Assembly: GCA_963708805.1 (NCBI GenBank)
Contig: CAVPUA010000003.1
Coordinates: forward strand, 1,984,001 to 2,048,000
Length of the DNA stretch: 64,000 nt
From: CAVPUA01 sp963708805
Lineage (GTDB): Bacteria; Actinomycetota; Actinomycetes; Mycobacteriales; Jatrophihabitantaceae
Direction: 5' to 3'
The stretch's first letter is position 1; every line of letters starts with the position of its first letter. A program made the translations under genes and the position numbers. Below, piece by piece: positions 26,390-35,735 of the stretch. The notes beneath the pieces are model-generated. The model did no database searches and was not told the origin of the DNA. It saw nothing but the letters and a program-made list of their open reading frames with translations.

Positions 26390-27049
26390 TCACGCCTTGC
26401 CTCGACCGCCGTTGAGCGACAGGAGCAGGAGAAACATGTTCACGATGTCGAGGAAGATCGACGCGGCCAGTAGCGGGGCCGTCCTGATGTCCTTGGAGCG
26501 GCGCAAGCGCTGAAAGTCGTAACTGGTCAGTCCGGCGAAGATGACGAGCCCGAACAGGTCATAGAGCAACGAGCCGTTTGGCACGTGCGCGAGGATCGCG
26601 ACGACGCCAAAGAGAATTAGCCCGAACAGCGCCCAGATCATTGCTCGGCCGAGCTTGGACAGGTCCCGCCGCGTGCCGTACCCAGCCGCGCCAAATCCGG
26701 TGATGAGCAGCGCCGTCGCGCCGCCGGAGCTCCAGAGCGCTTGCGGGTTCGAGTCGGCGTAATAGCCGATCGTCGGCGCCACCGCCGCGCCGATGAGCAG
26801 GCCGAAGACGAGCAGAAGGCCGACGCCGACCTGTTCCGAGCGTTTGCTCGCGGCCGACACTCCGAACAGCGTGACGAATGCCGCGAGGAACAGGATCCAG
26901 ATCCACCCGGTGGATACGTTGCGAGCGGCGTATGCACCCAGGGCGAACGCGGCGGTGGTCACCGCCACCAGCGCCATCGTCTGACTGAACAGCGTGGCCG
27001 ACTCGTCGCGCGTCAACGGCTCGCCGATTGTCACTGAGCCGGATGACAT
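26390..27049 (-). CDS. Bax inhibitor-1/YccA family membrane protein
   Basis: 219 residues with seven predicted membrane helices. The conserved last part, FAGLTSYDFQRLRRSKDIR then ASIFLDIVNMFLLLL, fits the BI-1 family (Asp-containing C-terminal helices implicated in proton/calcium leak). It lies between the VOC gene and the cupin gene on the same strand. Confidence 0.85.
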   Translation of the reverse strand: MSSGSVTIGEPLTRDESATLFSQTMALVAVTTAAFALGAYAARNVSTGWIWILFLAAFVTLFGVSAASKRSEQVGVGLLLVFGLLIGAAVAPTIGYYADSNPQALWSSGGATALLITGFGAAGYGTRRDLSKLGRAMIWALFGLILFGVVAILAHVPNGSLLYDLFGLVIFAGLTSYDFQRLRRSKDIRTAPLLAASIFLDIVNMFLLLLSLNGGRGKA

Positions 27050-27126
27050 GTTGGGCCTCCTTTACCGGGTTTCGTGGCTCGGGTTAGGGGTTGGGACGCT
27101 CCGTCTCGCTGCCCGCCGCTCGGCGG

Positions 27127-27561
27127 TCAACGGGAGGTTGTCTGCTTCCGTCGTGGGTCGTCTTGCGGGTTCACGTAGTCGAGGCTGATCGGGCCTATCG
27201 CGGTCACTTGGGTTACGTACTCCCCGGACTTGGCCCAGTGGAAGTGCGGCGTCCCCCCGGGTAGAACCATCACAGCGCCGGGCGGATAAGCGTCCAGCTT
27301 CGCCTCGTCGAACTCCTTGCCGACGCCGATGTAGAACACTCCGGACATCACCGTGTAGACGCGATCCTCGTGGTGCACGTGGGGCATCAGCTTGACGCCC
27401 GAGGGGACTTTGACCCGAACCACATAGGGAGCGGGCTCGGTCGGGTGGCCGACAACGACGGCGAGACGAGCGGGCGGCGGAAAGGCCGGGAATGGCTCCC
27501 AGTCGATGTCCTCGGGCAGTGCCCCCTGCAGGGCCGACTCAGTTCGCTTGTCGATGCTCAT
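27127..27561 (-). CDS. Cupin-domain protein
   Basis: 144 residues from ATG 27561 with GGAGAGG upstream; the frame is open much further but unlike the family. The cupin barrel carries the metal site HVHHEDRVYTVMSG and, in motif 2, PGAVMVLPGGTPHFHW. Such small cupins may be dioxygenases, isomerases or metal-dependent sensors. An 18-bp palindrome related to the island operator lies at 27634-27651, about 75 bp upstream. Confidence 0.82.
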   Translation of the reverse strand: MSIDKRTESALQGALPEDIDWEPFPAFPPPARLAVVVGHPTEPAPYVVRVKVPSGVKLMPHVHHEDRVYTVMSGVFYIGVGKEFDEAKLDAYPPGAVMVLPGGTPHFHWAKSGEYVTQVTAIGPISLDYVNPQDDPRRKQTTSR

Positions 27562-27633
27562 TGGGCCTAGACCTCTCCGCCGTGGGCAACTACGCGAGTG
27601 ACTCCTACCTTCGCCCGCGGGGTTCGCGGTCAC

Positions 27634-27651
27634 ACCAGGGAGTTCCCTGGT
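27634..27651. promoter_or_regulatory. Variant of the island operator (spacer 4), upstream of the cupin gene
   Basis: ACCAGGGAGTTCCCTGGT is a perfect palindrome with the CCCTGG half-sites of the island dyad, but with a 4-bp rather than 5-bp centre. It lies 73 bp upstream of the cupin start. The missing base could be real or an assembly indel. Confidence 0.5.
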
Positions 27652-27694
27652 CAGATGCCGGGTAACGCCCACGCCTTGTGTCATGGGGTCGGTT

Positions 27695-28399
27695 TCAGCG
27701 GACGTTACGAGTCGCTGGTCGATCGGCGTCGATCGAACCGCGGAGCAACGACAGGGCACCTGGCGCGTCGAGCACGAGATCGTGAAGATCGCCACCGACC
27801 TCCAGCCGGCTCGACTGCCCGAGCCCACCGATCCTGGCGGCCTCGAATCCTGCAGTTCGGATCAACCGTTCGACCCCTTCGGTCGCCCGCTCGTCGTCGG
27901 TTGCATAGAACAAGACGGCTCTCGTCGGCGAGCGGTTGGCCGACGCCTCGAACAGTTCCGCTGAGAGGCTGCCGAAGGCCATGGCCAGATGCACCCCCGA
28001 CGGCAGCCACCCCGGCGATGACGTCGCCCGAGGCTTGCTCCTTCGGCAGGAGCCGGTAGATCGCGCCCTGAGGGTCGACGCCGAACGGATTGCTCGGAAC
28101 GACCACAACCCGGTCGTCGAGCGAATCGGCGATCTCGGCGATCACGCCCTTCAGTACGGGGAACCGCAGGGCGAGGACAACAGCGGCCCGGGCGCCGATC
28201 ACCGCCTGGCGGTCGTCGACGGCGACCTCCGCGGTCGGCCCGATCCGAGAAGCCAGTATTCGCGCCGACTTCTGGTCGGCGCTGGCTAGCCGCAGCCTCT
28301 CGCCCCCAGCGGCCAGCCGTCCGGCAATGACCGAGCCGATCCGCCGGTGCCCACGATCGCGGTGGTCATGGCCCCGTCGACCGGACTGGACATGGTCAT
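27695..28399 (-). CDS. NADPH:F420 reductase-like Rossmann protein (frameshifted as assembled)
   Basis: Start ATG 28399 with AAGGAGG upstream. Reading with two frame changes (near 28345 and 28015) gives about 235 residues: a dinucleotide-binding start (TAIVGTG, then IGSVIAGRLAAGGERL), the middle VVVLALRFPVLKGVIAEI and VVVVPSNPFGVDPQG, and a C-terminal half with LFYATDDERATEGVERLI. This pattern matches the F420_oxidored (PF03807) family of NADP-dependent F420 reductases and relatives. Its promoter region is shared with the transketolase gene and holds two island operators. Whether the frame breaks are real is unclear. Confidence 0.7.
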
Positions 28400-28481
28400 C
28401 AGGACCTCCTTGGGTTAAGCTGGCCGATCGCGCATGTCTCCCTCCGGCGACATCGACCATCTCCTGCCGAGCGCTCGTTCG

Positions 28482-28500
28482 CGCCGTGACCCTCACTGGT
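28482..28500. promoter_or_regulatory. Island operator site 1
   Basis: CGCCGTG-ACCCT-CACTGGT matches the dyad in the inner positions (CCGTG and CACTGG). It lies between the divergent F420-reductase-like gene (start 28399) and transketolase (28651), 49 bp from site 2. Confidence 0.65.
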
Positions 28501-28530
28501 TCGAGGAACCGGGGATCGCCGAACCGCCGA

Positions 28531-28549
28531 GCCAGGGTGCGTCCCTGGC
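28531..28549. promoter_or_regulatory. Island operator site 2 (perfect dyad)
   Basis: GCCAGGG-TGCGT-CCCTGGC is a perfect 7-5-7 inverted repeat and a full match to the island motif. It is 102 bp upstream of the transketolase start and 132 bp from the divergent reductase start. Confidence 0.8.
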
Positions 28550-28650
28550 GCGATGGCCGTTCGCTGGTCGAAGGGCTGTGGGGGCACGTGCCGAGCATGT
28601 GGGCGACATCCCGCCGACAGCCAACCAACCCTGCGAAAGGCGGTAGGACC

Positions 28651-30525
28651 ATGGTCAGTCTGGAAACCGGTCACTGGTCCGACCTGGCGCTGGTGGCGCA
28701 ACTCGCCGCCCAACTGCGGGTCGACTCGATCCGATGCAGCACCAGCGCGGGTCGGGCCATCCCACCTCCAGCATGTCGGCGGCCGACCTGCTGGCGGTGC
28801 TCGTCGCCCGGCACCTGCACTACGACTGGGACCAGCCCGCTGACGAGCGACAACGATCATCTGATCTTCCGCAAGGGCCACGCGTCACCGCTGCTCTACT
28901 CGGTGTTCAAGGCCGCCGGTGTGGTCGAGCGACGAAGAACTGATGACCGGGTACCGCCGCTTCGGCCACGCCTCGAGGGCCATCCCACCCCGATCCTGCC
29001 GTGGGTGGACGTCGCCACCGGATCGCTCGGGCAGGGGCTGCCGACGGTGTCGGCGTCGCCCTCGCCGGCAAGTATCTCGAGAAGATCGACTACCGGGTCT
29101 GGGTGCTCTGCGGCGACAGCGAGATGGCCGAGGGTTCCATCTGGGAAGCCCTCGACAAGGCCTCCTACTACCGGCTCGAGCAATCTCGTCGCGATCGTCG
29201 ACATCAACCGCCTCGGCCAGCGCGGCGAGACCGATCTGGGCTGGGACCTGGACGCCTACGCGCGCCGAGCGCGAGGCCTTCGGTGCCGTCGCCATCGCCA
29301 TCGACGGCCACGACCTGGTCGAGATCGATGACGCGCTCGGCCGGGCACCGACGAGCACGATCGCCGACGGTGATCTTCGCCAAGACGATCAAGGGCAAGG
29401 GCTTCTCCGAGATCGAGAACAAGAGGCTGGCACGGCAAAGCCGCTGCCGCCTGACATGGCCGACGCGCGCCATCGCCGAACTCGGCGGGCGAGCGTCACC
29501 TCACTGTTCGCGGCCGTCCCCGTCGCGGCCAGAGGTGACCAGACCCACGGCAGAGGCCGAACCTAACACCGTCGTCCGAACCTACACGATCGGCGACGCG
29601 GTGGCCACCCGCAAGGCCTACGGTGACGCCCTCGTGGCCTCGCGTCGCGGAACCCCGAGCGTCGTCGTGCTCGACGGCGAGGTCAGCAACTCGACCTCGC
29701 CATCGATTCGCACAGGCTACCCTGAGCGCTACTTCGAGATGTTCATCGCAGAGCAGCAGCTCGTCGCATCGGCCACCGGCCTGGCGGCTCGGGGTACATC
29801 CCCTTCGCCTCCACGTTCGCAGCCTTCTTCACACGGGCCTACGACTTCATCCGCATGGGCGCGATCTCGGGTCGACCTGTGCTGTCGGCTCGCACGCGGG
29901 GTCGAGATCGGAGCCGACGGCCCATCCCAGATGGCGCTCGAAGACCTGGCCAAATGCGCGCCGTCCACGGCTCCACCGTCTCTACCCCCCGACGCCACTG
30001 AGCACGCGGCCCTGGTCGGCAGATGCCGTACCAAGGGCATCAGCTACCTCCGCACCACCCGGGGCGCGTATCCGGTGCTGTACCCGCCGAACGAGTGAAT
30101 TCCAGATCGGCGGTCCAAGGTGCTGCGCTCGTCCGGAGCGGACGCGGTGACGCTGGTTGGTGCCGGCGTCACCCTCCACGCCTGCCTCGACGCGGCAGAG
30201 GAGCTGGCGCGCCAACGGCATCGCGCCCGAGTCATCGACTGCTACTCGGTCAAGCCGATCGACACGCGACACTGGCGGCGGCTGCGGCAGCACCCGGGAC
30301 GGATCGTCGTCGTCGAGGACCACCACCCGGAGGGCGGCCTCGGCTCGGCGGTCATCGACGCCCTCGCCACCTCCGGCGACATCACCGTACCGATCGAGCA
30401 TCTCGCCGTCCGCGGTATGCCCCGGGTCGGGAACAAACGAAGAACTACTCGCCTGGGCCGGCATCGACCATACCGCAATTCTCGGGGCTGTACGCCGGAG
30501 CGTCGGAGCAACCGCCAGTCTCTAG
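28651..30525 (+). CDS. tkt: Transketolase (frameshifted as assembled)
   Basis: From ATG 28651 to the stop at 30525 a transketolase of about 620 residues can be read if roughly nine frame changes are allowed. Segments include GHPTSSMSAADLLAVL, the ThDP site GDSEMAEGSIWEALDKA, FAKTIKGKGFSEIENK, the pyrimidine-binding Glu region RYFEMFIAEQQLV, and the C-terminal domain VTLVGAGVTLHACLDAAEEL ending near GIDHTAILGAV. It transfers two-carbon units in the pentose phosphate pathway. Length and domain order are complete, so loss by base-calling indels is more likely than decay. Two island operators lie upstream. Confidence 0.8.
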
Positions 30526-30541
30526 GACTTCGATTCGAGGG

Positions 30542-30970
30542 CTACCGCCGGCCGGGGTCCCTTGAGGGCCAGCCGGCGGGCCACCAGTCTCCCTGTGGAT
30601 CAGTCGTTTGCCCGACCTCGATGAGGTAGCCGTCGGGATCCCGGACATAGCACCGGATCTCGTACGCATGTTGCTTCGGCGGCACCAGAAACTGCGCACC
30701 CCGCGCACTCCATTCGGCGTACACGGCGGCGATGTCTTCGACCCGGATATTCAGGAAACTGCTCACCCGGTCGGGGTCCCTCGGCGTCTCGAGGGTGACG
30801 GTGGGCTTGTCGTCGGTCGGACCGCCACCTTTGTTGATGACGATGAAGCTGTTGGCGAGTGCGATGTTGGTCGGCTCGGGACCGAAGACCACCGTGCCGC
30901 CGAGCACCTCGGTGTAGAAGCGCCGGGAGCGCTCGACGTCGTCGGAGACGATGAAGTGGCAGACCAACAT
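30542..30970 (-). CDS. VOC-family protein, paralogue of 25869-26315
   Basis: 142 residues with the same fold and long identical blocks (GGGPTDDKP, SFLNIRVEDIAA, EWSARGAQFL, PDGYLIEVGQTTDP) as the protein at 25869-26315. ATG 30970 is the longest certain start. A GTG at 30999 with GGAGG five bases upstream would be better but is out of frame by one base, which suggests an indel. It is the last gene of the unit starting at the VOC gene 31759, and its stop is 17 bp from the transketolase stop, convergent. Confidence 0.83.
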   Translation of the reverse strand: MLVCHFIVSDDVERSRRFYTEVLGGTVVFGPEPTNIALANSFIVINKGGGPTDDKPTVTLETPRDPDRVSSFLNIRVEDIAAVYAEWSARGAQFLVPPKQHAYEIRCYVRDPDGYLIEVGQTTDPQGDWWPAGWPSRDPGRR

Positions 30971-31039
30971 GCGCGTGCCGGTTGCGTGGATTCGGCCACT
31001 GGAACCTCCACTAGTTGCGAGTGACGCCTCGCTGAAGAG

Positions 31040-31255
31040 TCACGCTCCAGCCAGCCCCTCGTCGCCGGCCTCCAATTCGACGACGGCTTCGCGCAGACTC
31101 TCGAGCCTTGCTTCGTAGGTAGGTACGGCGGCGGCGTCGAATGGCAGGTCTGCATCGGCATTCTCCGTTGGCCCGTCTGAACCACTCGACCGTGCCATAT
31201 TCAGTTCGGCGTCGACATCCCGCTCAGCCGGGCAAAGTGAATTGTCCGCGATCAT
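31040..31255 (-). CDS. Small hypothetical protein with exonuclease VII small-subunit-like segment
   Basis: Up to 71 residues (ATG 31255; an internal ATG 31198 is possible). The C-terminal part, YEARLESLREAVVELEAGD, resembles the first helix pair of XseB, but the protein stops soon after and lacks the rest. It lies six bases after the upstream VOC stop and 70 bp before the next VOC gene on the same strand. It may be a truncated remnant or a genuine small helical protein. Confidence 0.4.
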   Translation of the reverse strand: MIADNSLCPAERDVDAELNMARSSGSDGPTENADADLPFDAAAVPTYEARLESLREAVVELEAGDEGLAGA

Positions 31256-31261
31256 CGCCGC

Positions 31262-31759
31262 TCAGCGCCCGGGCAACCGGGTCACGATCTCCTGCAACAT
31301 CCAGGCATTGCCGTCCGGATCGCTGAATGACGCGAACGACGAGTACGAACGGCGCTCGGGGTCGAGACCGGGCACCCGCGCATCGGTAGCCGCGTGGTGG
31401 AAGACGCCACCGGCGTCGTGGAAGATCTCGCTCACCTGGACACCACGAGAAAGCAGATTGTCGCGAGCCACCTCGATATCGGTGACGACCAGCATCAATG
31501 CATCAGTCGACCCGGGTTCGGCATTGGTGATGTGCGATCCGAAGATGATCGAGCACGGTGAGCTCGGCGGTGTCAGCTGAACAACTCGAAGACCATCGCT
31601 GCCCGGGAAGTCTGCATCGAGTCGCCACCCCAGGCCCAGATAGAACAGCTTGGCTCGGTCGACGTCAGAAACGGGCAGGACGACGACCTCGAGCCGCATC
31701 GGTATCGAGGTTGACTGGGGTCCCGTCGACGGCTCGGTGGTTGTCTGGACGGTGTTCAT
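31262..31759 (-). CDS. VOC-family protein, paralogue of 57883-58500
   Basis: 165 residues: a disordered leader of about 20, then a VOC domain with MRLEVVVLPVSDVDRAKLFY, LGWRLDAD, VVQLTPPSSPCSIIFG, the signature FHDAGGVFHHA and the end SDPDGNAWMLQEIVTRLPGR. The same landmarks occur in the protein at 57883-58500. The His and Glu residues could bind metal; substrate unknown. Its start is 60 bp from island operator site 3, in a promoter region shared with the GH15 gene. Confidence 0.86.
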   Translation of the reverse strand: MNTVQTTTEPSTGPQSTSIPMRLEVVVLPVSDVDRAKLFYLGLGWRLDADFPGSDGLRVVQLTPPSSPCSIIFGSHITNAEPGSTDALMLVVTDIEVARDNLLSRGVQVSEIFHDAGGVFHHAATDARVPGLDPERRSYSSFASFSDPDGNAWMLQEIVTRLPGR

Positions 31760-31818
31760 CGCGGCCTCCGGTTGATCTCGCTGTTCGCTTGAGCGTCGCC
31801 CCGACCGTGGGCACTCGC

Positions 31819-31837
31819 GCCCGTGTAGCCCCCTGGT
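31819..31837. promoter_or_regulatory. Island operator site 3
   Basis: GCCCGTG-TAGCC-CCCTGGT, preceded by TCGC. It is centred 69 bp from the VOC start (31759, minus) and 100 bp from the GH15 start (31928, plus). A reverse half-site ACCAGGG follows at 31854-31860. Confidence 0.8.
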
Positions 31838-31927
31838 CGTCCTGAGGGCACCGACCAGGGTGCCGACCGGCGCGAAGCTTGCGTCGGTCGCGAGAAGCTC
31901 GAGTACTCACTGCAACCGCCTAGCGGG

Positions 31928-33848
31928 GTGTCCATGAACGCGATCCCGATCGGCGACTATGCCCTGCTGTCAGACCGGCACAGCGCCGCCCTGATCAGCC
32001 GGGACGGCTCGCTGGACTGGTTGTGCCTGCCCCGATTCGACAGTCCGTCGATCTTCGGGCGGCTGCTCGGCGGACGACGCCGGCCGCTGGTCGATTGGGG
32101 GGGTCAGCGGCCCAGGCCCAGATCACCCGCCGCTACCTGGATCAGACGTTCGTGCTGGAGACGACCGCGGTGACAGCGGCAACGGCACGGTGGTGATGGT
32201 CGAAGCGCTGGCCATCGGCGAAGGCAACGCGGTCATGAGCTGGGCCAAAGCTCACCCACGTGCTGCTGCGGCGGGCGACCTGCGTCGAGGGCGAGGTCGA
32301 CCGGGACGCTCGAGTACGCGCCGAGGCCGGAATACGGGCTGGTACATCCGTTGCTGAGCGGCCGTCGACGGCGGGCTGACGGCGTTCGGCGGCAGCGATG
32401 TCCTGGTTCTGTATGTCCGGCGGCCATGACGTCGACGGGTCATGCGTCTCCGGTCGGGTCCGTCTTCGCCAGGGAGAGAGTGCGGCTTCGCGATGCATCA
32501 CGCCAAACGAGCCGAAGCCGAGGCCGGCCCGGGCCTGGGACCAGGCCGAGATCTCGGCCGCGCCTGGACGACACGGTCTCGGCGTGGGAGTCGTGGTCGC
32601 AGTTGCACCAGGCCTACGTCGGCCCGTGGCGAGACCTGGTGCACCACAGCGGACGGGTGCTGCAGGCGCTGTCTTTCGCGCCGACCGGCGCGATCTGCGC
32701 GGCGCGCCACCACGTCGCTCCCCGAAGTGGTCGGTGGCAGCCGGAACTGGGACTACCGCTACGCCTGGGTGCGCGACACCTCCTTCACGATCGAGGCCCT
32801 CTGGGTCGCAGCATGCCCGGACGAGGCCAACGAGTTCTTCGACTACATGACCACCTCGGCGGCCGGATCTCTCGACGGAGGGCGTCGACCTGCAGATCAT
32901 GTTCGGCATCGGCGGCGAATGGGACCTGACCGAACGGGAGCTGCCCCAGCTGGAGGGCTGGCGACGCTCGGCGCCGGTGCGGGTCGGCAACGGGGCGTGG
33001 CAGCAGCGCCAACTCGACGTGTACGGCGAGTTGTTGAGCGCGGTCCATCGCCTGTCCGACCACCTCTTCGATGACTACGCGGGTCGGGTCGGGCCGTGGC
33101 CGGGCCCGGCCGTGGGATACTCCCCCGGGTGCTGGCGCCCGCGACCCGCCGAGTTCTTCGTCGCCCTCGCCGACGCCGCCGCTCGTCGCTGGTCGGAGAA
33201 GGATCAGGGGATCTGGGAGATCCGGGGGGAACCACGGGACTTCCTGTACTCGAAGCTGATGTGCTGGGTCGCCCTGGACCGGGCCATCGCGCTGGCCGAC
33301 CGGCTCGGCGCGCCCGACCACGTCGCCGCCTGGAGCCGGGCCGGCGCGAGATCCGCGCGGCGATCCTGACCCGCGGCTGGCGTGAACGGGCGAAGGCCTT
33401 CTGCCCAGTCCTTCGGCTCCGACGAGTTGGACGCCTCCAATCTGATGCTGCCCCTTCGTCGGGTTCCTGCCGGCCGACGACCCGCGGGTGCTGGCCACGG
33501 TCACGGCCATCGAACAAGGGCTCACCGACGAGCAAGGGCTGGTGTATCGCTACCGCTCCGACCAAGGCCTCGACGGGTTGGCCGGGCACGAGGGCACCTT
33601 CCTGCTGTGCACGCTCTGGCTCGCCGGGCCCTTGCTCACATCGGGCAGCCGGCCCGCGCCCGCGTCGTTGTTTTCGAACGGGCGGCGGCCTTGGCCAACG
33701 ACGTCGGGTTGTTGGCCGAGGAGGTCGACCCGGTCAGCGGACAGCTGCTGGGCAACTTCCCGCAGGCCTTCAGCCACATCGGTCTGGTCAATGCGGCTGG
33801 GCTGTGGCCGAAGCAGAAGAGAAGGTCAGGGCTGGGTTCCCCCGTTGA
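31928..33848 (+). CDS. Glycoside hydrolase family 15 (glucoamylase/trehalase type), frameshifted as assembled
   Basis: Starts at GTG 31928 or ATG 31934. The N-terminal domain reads IGDYALLSDRHSAALISRDG then SLDWLCLPRFDSPSIFGRLL, the standard opening of actinobacterial GH15 proteins. With about eight frame changes (one at the G-run near 32095) the frame continues through NWDYRYAWVRDTSFTIEALW (catalytic-domain landmark) and FGIGGEWDLTERELPQLEGW to LLGNFPQAFSHIGLVNAA and a stop at 33848, about 640 residues in all. It should release glucose from trehalose or alpha-glucans in the cytoplasm. Operator site 3 is upstream. Confidence 0.82.
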
Positions 33849-33939
33849 GCCATTCCAAGAACAGTTGGGAGGCTCTGAGCATGGCCGCACGATCGCCGGC
33901 ACGAAACAGCGGTTTGATGTCCGCCTCGAATCCTGGCAC
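33826..33939 (-). CDS. Possible small protein (37 residues)
   Basis: GTG 33939 to TGA 33826. The peptide PGFEADIKPLFRAGDRAAML is reminiscent of short actinobacterial proteins with the FxxDIxPLFRxxDRxxM pattern. It overlaps the end of the GH15 gene on the other strand and follows the nitronate monooxygenase stop by 28 bp. Coding is uncertain. Confidence 0.3.
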   Translation of the reverse strand: MPGFEADIKPLFRAGDRAAMLRASQLFLEWLNGGTQP

Positions 33940-33967
33940 CGCTGGCTCGCAGTTCCCGTTTCCCCGA

Positions 33968-34918
33968 TCACAAACCCGAGGTGAGCTCGGCCACGATCTC
34001 CGCCGCTGACTGTGGCTTCTTGATGAGGGCGACACCTTGGCCGGCCCACATCGAGAGCGCTTCGATGTCGCCGGTCGTCCCGAGCATCGGTGGTGCCGGC
34101 TCGTAGCGGACGATCGCCTCGCCCGATGCAAAGTGAGCGATCACCTCGCCCTCGCCCGGCCGCTGCCCGGCGGGCGGACGCCCGGCGGCCTCCCACGCCT
34201 TCGACGTCGAGTTGCGGAGCGTGCGGTGCGGAGAGTGTGGCCACCCGACCTCGTAGAGGTCGGGATACCACTGCGGATCGGTCTCGGCGGCCGCTATCAG
34301 TCGGTGTCGGTAGTCCTCGTGAATCGGCATCTCCTCGGCCATCAGGAAACGCGTGCCCAGCCAGGCGGCCTGGGCGCCCAGGGCGAGCACCGCGGCGACG
34401 CCGCGCGCGTCACTGATGCCGCCGGCGGCAATTACAGGGACCGGGGCGACCGCGTCCACCACCGCAGGCACCAACGGCAGCGTCGCGACGGTGCCCCACA
34501 CATGACCGCCGGCTTCCCACCCCTGCGCCACGATCACGTCGACGCCGGACGACGCTGCCCGCCGGGCCTCCTCGGCGCTACCGACCGTCAGCACGACGAG
34601 GCCGCCGGCGTCGTGAACGGGTTCGATGTAGCTGGTCGGATCGCCCCACATGAACGAGACGATCCGCAGACCGGCCGAGAGCGCCTCATCGAGATGACGA
34701 TGGTGGTCGCTGGTGAGAACGAAGTTGCCGCCGAAGGGCCGCGCGGTCAGCGAAGCCGTCTCTCGTACGACGGAGGCGACGTCGGCCGACCACGTGAGCG
34801 TCACCATGCCGAGCGCGCCGGCATTCGATACGGCGGCCGCGAGTCGGGGAACGTCGGCCATGGGGGCTTGCACGATGGGCAGCTCGATTCCGAGGAGCTC
34901 GCACAGTGGCGTAGTCAT
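33968..34918 (-). CDS. Nitronate monooxygenase (2-nitropropane dioxygenase family)
   Basis: 316 residues, intact. FMN TIM barrel: LLGIELPIVQAPMADV at the N-terminus, GVDVIVAQGWEAGGHVWGTV for flavin contact, PVIAAGGISDARGVAAVLALGA and GTRFLMAEE. The family oxidises alkyl nitronates such as propionate 3-nitronate using FMN and oxygen. It starts 22 bp after the redoxin stop, so it is probably in the same transcript behind operator site 4. Confidence 0.85.
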   Translation of the reverse strand: MTTPLCELLGIELPIVQAPMADVPRLAAAVSNAGALGMVTLTWSADVASVVRETASLTARPFGGNFVLTSDHHRHLDEALSAGLRIVSFMWGDPTSYIEPVHDAGGLVVLTVGSAEEARRAASSGVDVIVAQGWEAGGHVWGTVATLPLVPAVVDAVAPVPVIAAGGISDARGVAAVLALGAQAAWLGTRFLMAEEMPIHEDYRHRLIAAAETDPQWYPDLYEVGWPHSPHRTLRNSTSKAWEAAGRPPAGQRPGEGEVIAHFASGEAIVRYEPAPPMLGTTGDIEALSMWAGQGVALIKKPQSAAEIVAELTSGL

Positions 34919-34939
34919 TGCCTCGACCTTCCTGCGCCG

Positions 34940-35551
34940 TCACGCGTACGACGTGGGCAGTGAGTTCGCCGACCGTCGGTCCCAGCCGTGGAAGCGTGAG
35001 TAATCACCGGTGTCCCAGGCCTCGCGGAGCCCCGGGGTGCTCAGATCCCAATCCGGGCGTATCTCGCTGGTCACGACCCGCAAGTCTCGCCAGAGATCGT
35101 CGAACGACGGGCGCCCCCAGAACCAATAGCCGTTGTAGACACTGTGGACGACCAATCCCGGCTTGAGCACGAGGGTGTGCGGGATCATGGGGTTGTGCTC
35201 AGGATCGGTGTATTCCTGGATGCCCAGCTCCTGCTGGACGGTCCGACCGGGATCAGACAGAAACGTCCACTGGGCGCCGACTGAGGCACGGAACTCCTGC
35301 ACCGTGTGGTGGTCGTCGGTGGTGATGGTCGCGACCTGGGTGTAGGCCACCGCGATCTTCGAACAGTTGGCCGCCAGCTCGAGGTGCTGCTGGTGCTCCT
35401 TCGGGCAATAGTTGCCTCGCGCCAACGTGAGGATGAGCGGATCCCGACCCTGCAGCTCACTGAGGCTACGGACGGTGCCGGTGTGATCCGGCAGCGCGTA
35501 GTCGGGGAAGACGTCGCCGACGCTGATGTGTGTAGTCACAACTCGAAGCAT
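34940..35551 (-). CDS. Peroxiredoxin-like redoxin (AhpC/TSA fold)
   Basis: About 203 residues from ATG 35551 (35566 and a GTG further in are alternatives). Thioredoxin fold with GDVFPDYALPDHTGTVRSL, an expected peroxidatic Cys in LARGNYCPKEHQQH, and WTFLSDPGRTVQQELGIQEY. The canonical PxxxTxxC is altered, so peroxidase activity is not assured; a thiol oxidoreductase or selenoprotein-related role is possible. It is divergent from the flavin oxidoreductase gene across operator sites 4 and 5; site 4 is only 23 bp from the start. Confidence 0.8.
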   Translation of the reverse strand: MLRVVTTHISVGDVFPDYALPDHTGTVRSLSELQGRDPLILTLARGNYCPKEHQQHLELAANCSKIAVAYTQVATITTDDHHTVQEFRASVGAQWTFLSDPGRTVQQELGIQEYTDPEHNPMIPHTLVLKPGLVVHSVYNGYWFWGRPSFDDLWRDLRVVTSEIRPDWDLSTPGLREAWDTGDYSRFHGWDRRSANSLPTSYA

Positions 35552-35573
35552 CAGGCGCGTGGCCACTGGTCGC

Positions 35574-35592
35574 GCCCGTGAACATCACTGGC
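35574..35592. promoter_or_regulatory. Island operator site 4
   Basis: GCCCGTG-AACAT-CACTGGC, preceded by CACTGGTCGC, the same flank as site 6. It lies just upstream of the redoxin start (35551, minus) and 144 bp from the flavin oxidoreductase start. Confidence 0.82.
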
Positions 35593-35658
35593 GTGACGCG
35601 TTCGTGTCGCAACGGCATTCGATGTCCGTCGCCGGCCGAATGCCGGGCCAGTGACCGT

Positions 35659-35677
35659 GCCAGTACCTCCCACTGGC
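35659..35677. promoter_or_regulatory. Island operator site 5
   Basis: GCCAGTA-CCTCC-CACTGGC, 85 bp from site 4 and 59 bp upstream of the flavin oxidoreductase start at 35736. Confidence 0.78.
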
Positions 35678-35735
35678 GCGAAACGCCCACCCTGACCGCG
35701 AACGTCATCTGGTCACTCGACGTAGGGAGATCGCG

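Noticed and set aside
30996..31020. CCACTGGAACCTCCACTAG as an operator copy
   Set aside because: Only one half-site, no correctly spaced partner.
30763..31185. Alternative minus-strand frame over the VOC gene with GTG 30999
   Set aside because: Only its upstream part has a good ribosome site; the VOC homology lies in the ATG 30970 frame. Treated as a possible one-base indel, not a separate gene.
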